Shown here one piece after another: positions 1-8,600 of a stretch of DNA of 57,414 bases. The notes beneath the pieces were generated by a model, which saw only the letters and a list, made by a program, of their open reading frames with translations, searched no databases and was not told the DNA's origin. A program made the translations under genes and the position numbers. The stretch is from UBA5614 sp034678545 (lineage in GTDB: Bacteria; Cloacimonadota; Cloacimonadia; Cloacimonadales; Cloacimonadaceae), in NCBI GenBank assembly GCA_034678545.1, contig JAXDBS010000077.1, positions 1 to 57,414 on the forward strand. Reading direction: 5' to 3'. Every line of letters begins with the position of its first letter. Positions within the stretch are counted from its first letter, which is position 1.

Positions 1-13
1 TATTTGATATGTC

Positions 14-252
14 TGCCCCTGGGATAGCGCAGCCGCCTGAGGTAAATGTCCTCCGGACGTTGCGGCAAACGGATTTTGCCGCCCCTGGCGATCAACGGGC
101 TGCCGAAATCCGTTCGGCAGAGGTGGCGCAGCCGCCTGAGGGAAACGTCCTCCGGACGTTGCGGCAAACGGATTTTTCCGCCCCTGGCACAGCGCAGCCG
201 CCAGAGGAAAACGTCCTTCGGACGTTGCGGCAACCGGATTTTGCCGCCCCTA
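14..252. repeat. Array of about 62-bp hairpin repeats
   Basis: Three near-identical units lie at 27-88, 126-187 and 192-252, and the tail of another unit (TGCCCCTGG, 14-22) suggests the array continues left of the window. Each unit holds two dyads. The first is AACGTCC, a 3-base loop, GGACGTT; unit 1 has a T that still pairs as a wobble and unit 3 changes only the loop. The second is GCGGCAAA, loop CGGAT, TTTGCCGC; unit 2 has one mismatch. The 37-bp spacer between units 1 and 2 has its own dyad, CTGCCGAA (100-107) with TTCGGCAG (113-120). The region has an 83-codon open frame, but the repeat structure explains it better than a protein does. It could be a REP-like palindromic element or a structured RNA. 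Confidence 0.8.
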
Positions 253-300
253 ACCCATAACGCGTAACCCGGACCGGGGCGGCGGGCGGGAAAAGATACA

Positions 301-333
301 AATAAAAAAAGCGGCGGACTCGGATCCGCCGCT
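301..333 (-). terminator. Rho-independent terminator of the outer-membrane barrel gene
   Basis: On the minus strand AGCGGCGGA, a 6-base loop and TCCGCCGCT form a perfect 9-bp stem (310-318 with 325-333), followed at once by a run of seven T (304-310 as A on the plus strand). It lies just beyond the stop codon at 356. Confidence 0.9.
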
Positions 334-355
334 GCTGTTGCTTAGGAGTATGTGT

Positions 356-1534
356 TTAGAATTCGGCTTTCAGCAAGCCGCCGAGCATATAGACCATGTT
401 TTCGTCGGAGTCGATCGCCTTGCCGGATTGGCCGACGGCCACGACAGGATTGAGTGACAGGAAGTCATTGATCCTGTAATCCAGGCTGACATTGAATTCC
501 ATTCCCATGGGATCATCCCAGCTGGCCATGCCGACAGCGGCACAGATGTCGGTTTTCTCATTCAGCGGATAGGCGAGCTTGCCCACGATGGACATATAGG
601 CCTGCCCGGCCTCGTCATAGGGGGCGTAAACCCATCCGTGGATCTGGACGTCGTCGTAGGGCAGGTTGTTGCCGAACAGATAAAGGCCGTTTTGGTGGAA
701 AGGCGAAAGCGTGCAGACGCCTTCCTCCGTCACGTAGAGGAAGTCCAGGCCGGGCTTGAAGCCGAGGTCAGCCTCCACTTTGGCGGCAAAGGCGATGCCC
801 ATGTCACTTTCATCCTCGCCGGCGACCTTGTACATCTGGTGGTTCAGCACCGCGGTCAGGTCCAGGGTTACCGGTTCGAAATTCAGCATGAAATAGGGGA
901 TGACCCAGATGTCCGCTTCATTGGCATCGTGATACTGACCGAACATGGCAGTGATCCCCCAGTCAACCGGCGCTTTGAACATGAAGTTGGCAAACGCTAC
1001 GTGGGCGTCGTCAAGCTTGTTGGGATCGCCCTCATAGTATTTGATCAAACCGAGTTCGGTGGGAATGCCCGAGATGTTCAGATCAGCAGTGATACCTGAA
1101 AAGTAGTCATCCAGGATCAGGCTGCGGTGATCGTTCCAGTACTGTTGGCCCGTGCGGATCTTGAGATCCATCCAGTTCATCTGGTAATCGATGTAGAGCT
1201 CGCGGGTTTCGAACTTGGGTGTTTGGCTGCCGAAGCCGGCTTTGGTATTCCAGGGATATTCATATTCTTCTTCTCCCCAGATGATGTTGCCGATTTCCAC
1301 GCCCCAGCCGACGCTGGTGGTTTTGGACAGGTTGGCGGCCAGGTTCAGCTGCAACCGGTTGTCGAGCCAGCCGCCGTCGTTCTCTGCCAGGTCATTGTAC
1401 ATAATGGCCCGGGCCCTGATTTCACCGCCATACATGAGATTGAAGCCACCCTTGAAATCGATCGGGGTGAGGTGGCTTGCGCTTAACAAACCTATGCACA
1501 TGAGTGTCAGTAAGGCCAGAGTAATTTTCTTCAT
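356..1534 (-). CDS. Outer-membrane beta-barrel protein (porin-like)
   Basis: Protein of about 392 residues with a Sec signal peptide (MKKITLALLTLMCIGLLSAS) followed by a long alternating, aromatic-rich sequence with many D/N/G turns, ending in Phe (LKAEF), as expected for an outer-membrane barrel. Repeated Trp and Tyr and pieces such as TRELYIDYQMNWMDLKIRTG resemble alginate-export or porin-type barrels, but I cannot name the substrate. I chose the ATG at 1534 over the in-frame one at 1564 because AGGAGG lies 8 bases before it and because 1564 falls inside the putative promoter. The gene stands alone, with its own promoter and strong terminator. Confidence 0.75.
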   Translation of the reverse strand: MKKITLALLTLMCIGLLSASHLTPIDFKGGFNLMYGGEIRARAIMYNDLAENDGGWLDNRLQLNLAANLSKTTSVGWGVEIGNIIWGEEEYEYPWNTKAGFGSQTPKFETRELYIDYQMNWMDLKIRTGQQYWNDHRSLILDDYFSGITADLNISGIPTELGLIKYYEGDPNKLDDAHVAFANFMFKAPVDWGITAMFGQYHDANEADIWVIPYFMLNFEPVTLDLTAVLNHQMYKVAGEDESDMGIAFAAKVEADLGFKPGLDFLYVTEEGVCTLSPFHQNGLYLFGNNLPYDDVQIHGWVYAPYDEAGQAYMSIVGKLAYPLNEKTDICAAVGMASWDDPMGMEFNVSLDYRINDFLSLNPVVAVGQSGKAIDSDENMVYMLGGLLKAEF

Positions 1535-1563
1535 TCCATACCTCCTGAAGAATTTCAGATACA

Positions 1564-1592
1564 TAACTACAAGAGGTACATCAAGTTGTCAA
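1564..1592 (-). promoter_or_regulatory. Putative promoter of the barrel gene
   Basis: The minus strand reads TTGACA (1592-1587), 17 bases, then TAGTTATG. The predicted start of transcription is about 20 bases before the ATG at 1534. It overlaps no gene and lies just downstream of the stop codon of the dehydrogenase gene. Confidence 0.5.
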
Positions 1593-1605
1593 CAAAAATC
1601 TGCGT

Positions 1606-2694
1606 TCAGACGTCAATAATTCCAATTCCCAGTTCATTTTGCATGATGGCGATGTCCTTTTTGAGATTTGGGATGAGGGGGATACCTTGTTGCCTGACAA
1701 GGAGTTCCGATTCATATTCCTTCTCCCCCGCCACGTAGATCCGGGATTTGCCCGGGGCCAGCCGGGTAGCCTTGATCTGGCGCATGATCGCACCCGCCGT
1801 GCGCTTGAAATCATCCAGTTCGGTGAAGAAACCGATGTTGATGGCCAGGAAAAAATGGCCCAGTTTATAAGGAGCGGGCTTGCCATTGGCGTCGGTGCCG
1901 TGCAACCCGGAGAGGAAACTTCCGTTCTGAAGGGCGGCGGATAGGATCTCGACCATGGCGGACAGGCCGAATCCCTTGTGGCCGCCCGTCGCTTCCTCCG
2001 TGCCGCCGAGGGGAACCAGAGAGGCCTGCATGCTGATCAGGTCATCCAACAGCCTTTTCGTGTCCGTGTAAGGCCGGTTCTGCAGATCGACCGCCCAGTC
2101 TGGGGGTGTATCCTTTTCCTCGCGGTAGAGGACTTCGATCTTGCCCCTCTGGGTGATGGAGGTGGCGGCGTCGTAGAGGAAGGGATAAGGCAGGTCCGAA
2201 GGCGCGCCGAAGCAGATGGGATTGGTGCCCAGGATGGGCGTGACGCCATTGGTTGGACAGACGGAGGGTCGGGCGTTGGTGAAGGTGAGGCCGATCATGT
2301 CCTGCTCCACAGCCATGCCCGCGTAATATCCGCAGATGCCATAGTGGGTGGAATTGCGGACGGCGACGGCGCCCAGGCCAAAGCGGGAGGCCTTGTCAAT
2401 CGCTGTCTGCATGGCCTTGACCCCGATCACGTGACCCATCCCGTGATTTCCGTCCCAGACGGCGGTGGCGGCCTTGTCCCGGAGGACGTCAATCCTTGTC
2501 TCCGGATTTTGGATCCCCTTTCTGATCCTGTCGTAATACATTTTCAGGCGGCCGATGCCGTGGGACTCGATCCCCCGCAGATCGGACGCAATCAAAACAT
2601 CTGAACAGGTCACCGCTTCATCCGCGGGCACCCCCAGCCGGACGAAGACCTCGATCATCAACTCTTTGGCTTTCTCAACCGGTACATAATTCAT
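1606..2694 (-). CDS. Ldh2-family (malate/L-lactate type) NAD(P)-dependent oxidoreductase
   Basis: 362 residues, normal length for the Ldh_2/YlbC/ComC family of malate, L-lactate, L-sulfolactate and ureidoglycolate dehydrogenases and cyclic imine reductases. Visible family features are the N-terminal helical part with RGIESHGIGRL (near residue 40), the STHYGICGYY stretch that carries the usual catalytic His, the TNARPSVCPTNG/ILGTNPICFGAP segment and GHKGFGLSAMVEIL. The start has AAGGAG six bases upstream. It follows the decarboxylase gene by 12 bases, so the two are probably co-transcribed. This pairing fits an amino-acid or cyclic-imine substrate (the family includes delta1-piperideine-2-carboxylate reductase) at least as well as malate or lactate; the substrate is not decided by sequence alone. 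Confidence 0.85.
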   Translation of the reverse strand: MNYVPVEKAKELMIEVFVRLGVPADEAVTCSDVLIASDLRGIESHGIGRLKMYYDRIRKGIQNPETRIDVLRDKAATAVWDGNHGMGHVIGVKAMQTAIDKASRFGLGAVAVRNSTHYGICGYYAGMAVEQDMIGLTFTNARPSVCPTNGVTPILGTNPICFGAPSDLPYPFLYDAATSITQRGKIEVLYREEKDTPPDWAVDLQNRPYTDTKRLLDDLISMQASLVPLGGTEEATGGHKGFGLSAMVEILSAALQNGSFLSGLHGTDANGKPAPYKLGHFFLAINIGFFTELDDFKRTAGAIMRQIKATRLAPGKSRIYVAGEKEYESELLVRQQGIPLIPNLKKDIAIMQNELGIGIIDV

Positions 2695-2706
2695 GTCGTT
2701 CTCCTT

Positions 2707-3879
2707 TTATATCACGACCGCCCGTAAAGGCGGAAAACCGTTGAAATTGACGGAGCTGTAGCTTTGGGTGTAAGCTCCCGTCGTAAAAACATAAGCCCGG
2801 TCACCGGGGACTACCGTATCCGGCATCTGGTATTTGTAATGCTCATACAAAATGTCCATGCTGTCGCAGGTGGGGCCGGCCAGGATGATCTCCGAGCTCA
2901 TGCCCTGCCTGTCAAAGTAGATTGGGAATTTGATGGATTCGTCAATGGTCTCGATCAGGCCGCCGAACTTGCCGACATCCAGATACACCCAGTCGTAGAT
3001 GTTGTTCTTGGATTTCTTGGAAATCAGGACGACCTCGGAGACAATGACGCCGGCGTCTGCCACGAGAGAACGGCCCGGCTCCAGAATGATCTGGGGGATG
3101 TCGTCGCCGAAATCCTCCCTGAGGAAGCGGGTGATCTCGTCCGTGTACTGCTTGATGTCAAAGGCGGGATCGACATAACTGGCCGGGAAGCCGCCCCCGA
3201 TGTTGATCATCTGCAGCTCGACGCCCTCTTCCGCTATGGCGTCAAAAAGGTATTTGCAACGGGCTACGGCATCGTCCCACTGGCCGATGTCACGCTGTTG
3301 GGATCCGACGTGAAAAGAAATGCCCCAGGGTTTCAATCCCAATTCGACCGCTTCCAGGATGAGGGAATAGATCATGTCCGGATGAGCGCCGAATTTTCGC
3401 GAAAGTGGCCAGTCCGCGCCCGTGCCCTCGGTCAGAATACGGAAAAAGACCTTGGCGCCGGGTGCCGCTTCTGCCAGATTCTTCAGATCATATTCCGAGT
3501 CGGTGGCATAGAGCTCCACGCCTTTCTGAAAGAAATATCCGATATCGCGTTTCTTCTTGATTGTGTTGCCGAAGCTGACCCGCCGAGGTGAAATACCCAG
3601 ATTCAGCAGCTGGTCCAGTTCGTTCCTGGAAGCCACGTCAAAGTTGGAGCCCAGCTCGTGGAGAGCGAGAATGATTTCGTCCATGGGATTGGCTTTAAGG
3701 GCGTAATAAACCTGGGCGAAAGGCAGGCAGGCGGTCAGTTCGCGGTACTTGGCCCTGATGAGGTCGAGGTCCATGACCAGGACCGGCGTTTCCATCGCTG
3801 CGGATTTCGCTTTTAGGTCCGCGAACCTGGCGGGCGTCATGAAGCGCTCCAGCGGGAAGTTGTAAGGCACTCTGTACAT
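2707..3879 (-). CDS. PLP-dependent ornithine/lysine decarboxylase (fold III, Orn/DAP/Arg decarboxylase family)
   Basis: 390 residues with the alanine-racemase-like PLP barrel followed by the C-terminal beta domain. YYALKAN holds the PLP lysine; HVGSQ, NIGGGFP and EPGRSLV are the cofactor phosphate and substrate loops; GPTCDSMD holds the catalytic Cys-Asp of ornithine-type decarboxylases. Expected reaction: decarboxylation of ornithine or lysine to putrescine or cadaverine in the cytoplasm. Two starts are possible: ATG 3879 (AAAGGG seven bases upstream) and ATG 3840 (GGAG six bases upstream, giving 377 residues), the latter overlapping the stop of a small upstream frame as ATGA. It is first in a two-gene unit with the Ldh2-type dehydrogenase. 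Carboxynorspermidine decarboxylase is less likely given the GPTCDSMD motif. Confidence 0.85.
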   Translation of the reverse strand: MYRVPYNFPLERFMTPARFADLKAKSAAMETPVLVMDLDLIRAKYRELTACLPFAQVYYALKANPMDEIILALHELGSNFDVASRNELDQLLNLGISPRRVSFGNTIKKKRDIGYFFQKGVELYATDSEYDLKNLAEAAPGAKVFFRILTEGTGADWPLSRKFGAHPDMIYSLILEAVELGLKPWGISFHVGSQQRDIGQWDDAVARCKYLFDAIAEEGVELQMINIGGGFPASYVDPAFDIKQYTDEITRFLREDFGDDIPQIILEPGRSLVADAGVIVSEVVLISKKSKNNIYDWVYLDVGKFGGLIETIDESIKFPIYFDRQGMSSEIILAGPTCDSMDILYEHYKYQMPDTVVPGDRAYVFTTGAYTQSYSSVNFNGFPPLRAVVI

Positions 3880-3932
3880 GTCTGATCCCTTTTATTATTA
3901 TTTCTGATTGTTACCATCACTATTCCTTTCAT
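3837..3932 (-). CDS. Possible leader peptide upstream of and overlapping the decarboxylase
   Basis: Small frame of 31 codons (or 26 from the ATG at 3917, which has AAAGGA six bases upstream), reading MKGIVMVTIRNNNKRDQ and onward. It overlaps the first 13 codons of the decarboxylase in another frame and its TGA overlaps the decarboxylase's internal ATG at 3840 as ATGA. That arrangement is typical of translational coupling, but the frame is short and could be chance. No run of a single amino acid typical of attenuation leaders is seen. Confidence 0.2.
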   Translation of the reverse strand: MKGIVMVTIRNNNKRDQTCTECLTTSRWSAS

Positions 3933-3972
3933 GTTTTTTCCCATCGTCCCTGATGTCAAATGAAAAACTTGC

Positions 3973-4118
3973 GGGGACGCCACGCAGGTATCTTTCCTGC
4001 TGCCAACCGTGGGACGTCCGGGAGTCCTCCCGGGCTCCACCCTGGCCCACACCAGGCAGATACCGCGTGGATCCCCTGGCGCAAGCAGGGTAGCGCAATT
4101 CCCAGACCAAGCGCCAGG
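3973..4118. other. GC-rich cluster of nested hairpins (structured RNA or palindromic element)
   Basis: This gene-free stretch is much richer in G+C than its surroundings. The outer stem pairs CCACGCAGGTATCT (3980-3993) with AGATACCGCGTGG (4058-4070), extended past a small internal loop by GGGG 3973-3976 with CCCC 4073-4076. Inside it are CCGGGA-GTCC-TCCCGG (4018-4033), flanked by GTGG/CCAC, and CCTGG-N6-CCAGG (4041-4056). Beside it GCGCCAGG (4111-4118) pairs with CCTGGCGC (4075-4082), which competes with the GGGG/CCCC pairing by two bases. On the minus strand the outer stem is followed shortly by GCAAGTTTTTC, a weak terminator-like tail, about 85-95 bases before the decarboxylase start. I do not recognise a known riboswitch. 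Confidence 0.55.
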
Positions 4119-4192
4119 CACGCATCCGCCGCTGGGATCAGCACTTTCTGCTTGACTAAAAAAATCGGTCTCCGTTTTTTGTGACTTGGCGT

Positions 4193-4279
4193 GCCGAAGT
4201 GGTGAAACTGGTAGACGCAGTGGACTCAAAATCCACCGGGCTTAGGCTCATGCCGGTTCGATTCCGGCCTTCGGCACCA
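4193..4279 (+). tRNA. tRNA-Leu (anticodon CAA)
   Basis: An 87-base cloverleaf with acceptor stem GCCGAAG/CTTCGGC, discriminator A and encoded CCA. The D-arm is GTGGTGAAACTGGTAGAC; the anticodon stem GTGGA/TCCAC encloses loop CTCAAAA, so the anticodon is CAA (reads UUG). A long variable arm (GGGCTTAGGCTCAT region), typical of Leu tRNAs, and the T-loop TTCGATT follow. The long variable arm and A73 fit leucine identity. Confidence 0.95.
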
Positions 4280-4351
4280 AAAATTACGGGGGTTTATCAA
4301 GCCTGAATTGCGCTCTGACACTGCTATTTGCAATTGGACTGAACATTTTGC

Positions 4352-4381
4352 TTGACTGTAAGGATGATATTTTCATTATTG
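4352..4381 (+). promoter_or_regulatory. Putative promoter of the PorV-like gene
   Basis: TTGACT (4352-4357), 16 bases, CATTATTG. It lies about 100 bases before the ATG at 4478, leaving a roughly 90-base leader in which I see no clear structure. Confidence 0.45.
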
Positions 4382-4477
4382 CGTGAAGAAGTTTATACGG
4401 TAAATTATGAACACAGGATAAAAGCGATTATCCTGTATAAAAGTGCAACAAATGTCATACCCGAATGGAGGTACTAG

Positions 4478-5578
4478 ATGTTTCGGAGACAAACCAAGAC
4501 CTGGATACTGACCCTGATGATGTTTATGCTGACTACCTTACCGATCGCCATAAACGCCATATCGGAAGCCACCATGATGTTTTTGGCCATCGAGCCGGGC
4601 TCGCGCGCCAACGGCATGGGCAACGCTTACGTGGCAGCTTGTGAAGACGCTTACGCCGGCTGGTGGAATCCCGCGGCCACGGCTTTCAACCGCAAAACCC
4701 AGTTCGCCGGAATGCACACCAACTGGCTGGAAGGCTCGGGCGTGAACGACATGTTTTACGAGTACCTGGGCTGGAACCAGCATTTCGAAGATATCGGAAA
4801 TCTGGGCCTGAACGTGGTCTGGATGGATTTCGGCTCCCAGGAGCAGACCGACGAAGCGGGAAACCTATTAGGCTCTTTTTCCAGCAACGAGTTCGCCGTC
4901 AGTGCTATCTACAGCTCAGAGATCGTAGCCGATAAGATCGGACTGGGGCTGGGATTCAAATTCCTGTACTCTAACCTGGGGCCCTCCACGGGAGGGGACT
5001 CCGACAGTAAAGGCAAGACTTTATCCTATGCCTTTGACCTCAGCTCCAAATTCAAGGATCTTCTCGCCCCGCGGCTGGACCTGGGAGTGGTCCTGCAGAA
5101 CGTGGGGCCGGACGTCACCTACATCAACGACGAGCGCAAGGACCCCCTGCCCATGAATTTCCGGACCGGCGTGGCCTATCGCATCTTTGACACGATTACG
5201 CCCGGAATCGAGTCGGGATTGCTGCCGGAAGGCTCCTTCAAGCAGAAGCTGACCGTCTCGGCCGACGCTTCCAAGATCCTGGCCAACGACGACCCGCTCT
5301 ATACCAGGATCTTCACCGCCTGGGGCGACGATGATGCTGATTACGAGATCGAATCAATTGTCTTCAGCCTGGGCTTAGAATACAACTATCTGGACATCAT
5401 CTCGCTACGCGGCGGTTATTTCTATGACAAGGCGGGAAGCATCACCGGCCCCAGCTTCGGCGTCGGCTTCCATTATACCTTCTCGGAAAAATACCGTATT
5501 TTTGCGGACTTTGCCATGATCACAGCGGGAGATTTGGTTGATTACAACAAGACCTTCTCGCTTGGGTTGGAATTCTAA
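4478..5578 (+). CDS. PorV/PorQ-family outer-membrane protein (type IX secretion related)
   Basis: 366 residues with an N-terminal signal peptide and then the family's opening block, in which a small-residue-rich EPGSRANGMGNAYVA is followed by AGWWNPAA; the protein ends in LGLEF as a barrel should. In characterised T9SS organisms PorV (LptO) is the outer-membrane shuttle that binds substrate C-terminal domains and passes them to the attachment complex. Here it lies directly upstream of a protease with a T9SS-type sorting domain, which supports that role. GGAGG stands 6 bases before the ATG. A strong terminator follows, so it can be expressed as a single gene. It might instead be another member of the broad PorV/UPF0164 family. 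Confidence 0.8.
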   Translation: MFRRQTKTWILTLMMFMLTTLPIAINAISEATMMFLAIEPGSRANGMGNAYVAACEDAYAGWWNPAATAFNRKTQFAGMHTNWLEGSGVNDMFYEYLGWNQHFEDIGNLGLNVVWMDFGSQEQTDEAGNLLGSFSSNEFAVSAIYSSEIVADKIGLGLGFKFLYSNLGPSTGGDSDSKGKTLSYAFDLSSKFKDLLAPRLDLGVVLQNVGPDVTYINDERKDPLPMNFRTGVAYRIFDTITPGIESGLLPEGSFKQKLTVSADASKILANDDPLYTRIFTAWGDDDADYEIESIVFSLGLEYNYLDIISLRGGYFYDKAGSITGPSFGVGFHYTFSEKYRIFADFAMITAGDLVDYNKTFSLGLEF

Positions 5579-5601
5579 CCGGGCAAAACGATCAGTATTT
5601 G

Positions 5602-5637
5602 GCTGGCAGGCTGAACTCCAAACCTGCCAGCTTTTTT
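5602..5637 (+). terminator. Rho-independent terminator between PorV-like gene and protease
   Basis: GCTGGCAGG (5602-5610), 12-base loop, CCTGCCAGC (5623-5631), then TTTTTT. It is a perfect 9-bp stem with a U-tract, only 10 bases before the first protease start codon, so read-through or another promoter must feed the protease gene. Confidence 0.9.
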
Positions 5638-5647
5638 AATCGTCAGC

Positions 5648-8600
5648 ATGGCATATTGCAGAATGTACGGCGCGGCAGTAATCATGGGAATTCTGCTGCT
5701 GCTTCTTTCAGTCGTTAACCCGCTGAGAGCCCGGGCCGGGGTGATTCCCCTGCGGAAGACCCAGGCCGGACGCCCCGCCCGCGTCCACCCTTATTCGCAA
5801 TTGCTGCAGTCGCAACCAACGAGCGCCCGGCCAGCCAAGTCCTCCTCTGACAATCAGAAGCTGCTGGTGATCCTGGTGGATTTTCAGGAAGAGATCCAGG
5901 ATGATCCGCTCACGACAGGCAACGGCAAGTTTCTGTTTGAGTCCGATTCAACCTATCTGACCACGATCGCCAGCCCACCCCACAACAGGGAATATTTTAT
6001 CGCCAACCTCGAAGCCCTGCGCTATTATTACCTGGCCGCCTCGCAAGGGCTGTTCGATTTGCAGTATGATGTTTACCCGGCTGACCAAACCGCTTATACG
6101 CTGCCGAATCCCATGGGCTATTATAGCCCCCCCGGGGCTTCCCCAGACCTTTTTCTGGCCAGGATGGAAGAGTATTTCAAGGCTTCGTTCGAGCTGGCCG
6201 ATTCCCTCGACCCGGGTATCCAGTTCGGTCAGTATGGTCACTTTATGATCATTCACGCAGGTTCCGACTGGCAGCACGACTTTTTTGGCGATACGCCCAG
6301 TGACCTGCCCTCCTTTTTCATCAGGGCGGCATCCGGCAAGGAAGCTGTGGTGGATGAAGGCGCAGTCTCTATCGGATATGCCTGCAATGTCCCCTCCACC
6401 ATATCGCAGGACTTTGACACCTACACATCGGGCGGCCTGACCTATGAGACCGGATATGGAGCGCTGAACGGAGTAATGGCGCACGAATTCGGTCACTCCC
6501 TTGGCCTGGTGGATCTGTACAGCACATATACGTTTTACCCGATGGTCGGAAGTTTTGACATAATGGACAGCGGGGGTGGAGGAGTGACCGAAGACCCAGC
6601 CATGCCGGGAGTCCTGGTGGAAGGGGCTTTACCCTGTCTGCCGGGCGCTTTCTCCCGATTGGTGATGTTTGGCGAGCAGTTCAAGGAACATGGATTGCTG
6701 GCAGAGACAGGGCACCTGCTGCAAGACAACGCATTCAGCCTCAGCAAACAGGTGGCGGCATCCAGCCTGAAGCAGGATCTCAGCCATCCAATCCCCAATC
6801 TGATCAAGATCCCAATCGGCGAAGACGAATATATTCTGCTGGAAAACAGGTCCGTAGATCCCGATGGAGACGGGGGCACCCAAATCAAAGGAGCTCTGGA
6901 CGGAAGGGTGGTGCTCCACCCGGTTGCCTTTGATGATCCCACCAATGCCCCCACCTATGAATATGACTACCTGTTGCCATCCTTCGTGGACGCTGATTAC
7001 AATGCCATCGGCGGCGGCCTGCTCATATGGCACGTGGATGAAGACCTACTTTTCAAACAGGGGCGCTACGACAGCGAAGGCAACTTTATTTCCAATTTCG
7101 ACAACAACACCATCAATTCCAGCTATTCCCATCGGGGTGTCCGAGTCATCGAGGCGGACGGGCTGAACGACCTGGGCAACGAATACTCCTATTTCTGGAC
7201 CGGCACCGCTTACGAGTATTTTCATAAATACGAAGCGGGCCTCGACCAGGATGGAAGTTTCATAACCTGGACGACCGAAATCTGGCGTCAGGAAATCAAC
7301 TCCGAGACAGACCCAGCCCTCTTCACATATGAAGGCCATCCCTCTTTTTACGGTTTGCGTGAGATCGGGCAGCCGAGTCCCGTAATGAACTACCGCCTGT
7401 CAGCAGGCCTATTTGACAACCTGTGTTATTTGGGAATGCCTGATCCGTCGCAAACACCGCTGCCGATCATTAACTCCATCACGGAAGAGCAGATCCTGCC
7501 GGTCCTGAGAAATGGTTCTCTCTCATTCCATTATTATAATCCTTTCGATCAGTTAACAAACTGGCCGCAAATCATGGCCCCCCTTAGCGTTGACTTAAAG
7601 TTTCCCGAGTTTGCACCCATAGCGGCTGATGCCGATAACAACGGTTACACCGAGGTGATAGTTCCACATCAGGACGGCATCGACATCATTCAGTATAATG
7701 AAGACACACCTTCCGTTACGAGCATTGGCCTGCAGTTGTCTTCCTCACCCCTTTACGCCCTGGGTGAGCTTTTCGTGCCAGCGCTGTCGGGAGTTTCTGC
7801 TACAACCCCCGCCAGAACCGGCAATTATAATATCCGTCCCGTCAACTCCCTCAGGCTGGCGGCAACAGATTCCTGCCTGGTTGAACTCAGGCAAAACCAG
7901 CTCCGGATCTGGCGTCCCGAAACAGGGGTCATCGATGAGATTTACGACTTGCCGGAAAGCTTTGGGGATTACGAACCAGTATCGGTGGAGGACATCAATA
8001 CCGGTGAGCATTATCACTTCTTGATATCCAACTCTGGGAATATTTACAAGTGCCATGCCAACCTTGTGGAAAAAATACTCATAAATCCGGATTCCACTGA
8101 ATTGCCCACCAACCTGGGCGTCTGCCGGATCGGCGAATACTCGCCCTGCCTTGTGTTCGCCCGGGGCAGCAAACTTCTGGCAATCAACCAGGTCGGAACA
8201 CTCTTGCCGGGATACCCGGTAGCTTACCACGGTTTTCGGGCTCAACCCGGATCGCACCTGAAGATTAGGTTGGCACCCGGGGCCGCATCCGAAACCGAAG
8301 GCAGCATTGTCTACATCACTTTGGACAATGGAAACTGGCTTGCCGTGGACGGCATATACGGTATCAACTACGCTGAAAGCGTTTTCTCAATCAAACCAGG
8401 CCCATATGACCAGTTCAGTTATCAAGCCGGTGATGAGGTCTCAACCTGGTTTTTCATCAACAGAGATAATTCCCTGGTAGCAGCGGAGAGATTTGATCAG
8501 GAAACACAACCCTATGTATGGTCTGGGTTCAGGGATGAGGGGACCGGTTTCAAACAGATCGCCTTTACCCAGCCTCAAGCCCATGACTCCCGATTCCGAG

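Noticed and set aside
9..260. An 83-codon frame through the left-hand repeats, encoding a repeating AQPPE.NVLRTLRQ peptide
   Set aside because: The repeats are hairpins with kept pairing, the phase agreement comes from the 99- and 66-base spacings, and there is no ribosome-binding site; the frame is more simply an open stretch in GC-rich repeats.
2764..3591. A 275-codon plus-strand frame opposite the decarboxylase
   Set aside because: It is the antisense shadow of a clearly recognisable protein with all family motifs and has no homology features of its own.
3980..4010. A B12-box-like GCAGGAAAGATACCTGC in the hairpin element
   Set aside because: It only resembles the box in composition and is part of the longer outer stem; the remaining conserved parts of a cobalamin riboswitch are missing.
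3960..4184. Short frames across the structured gap (for example 3960-4184 plus and 3956-4144 minus)
   Set aside because: They exist because the area is GC-rich and lacks stops; no ribosome-binding site or recognisable peptide.
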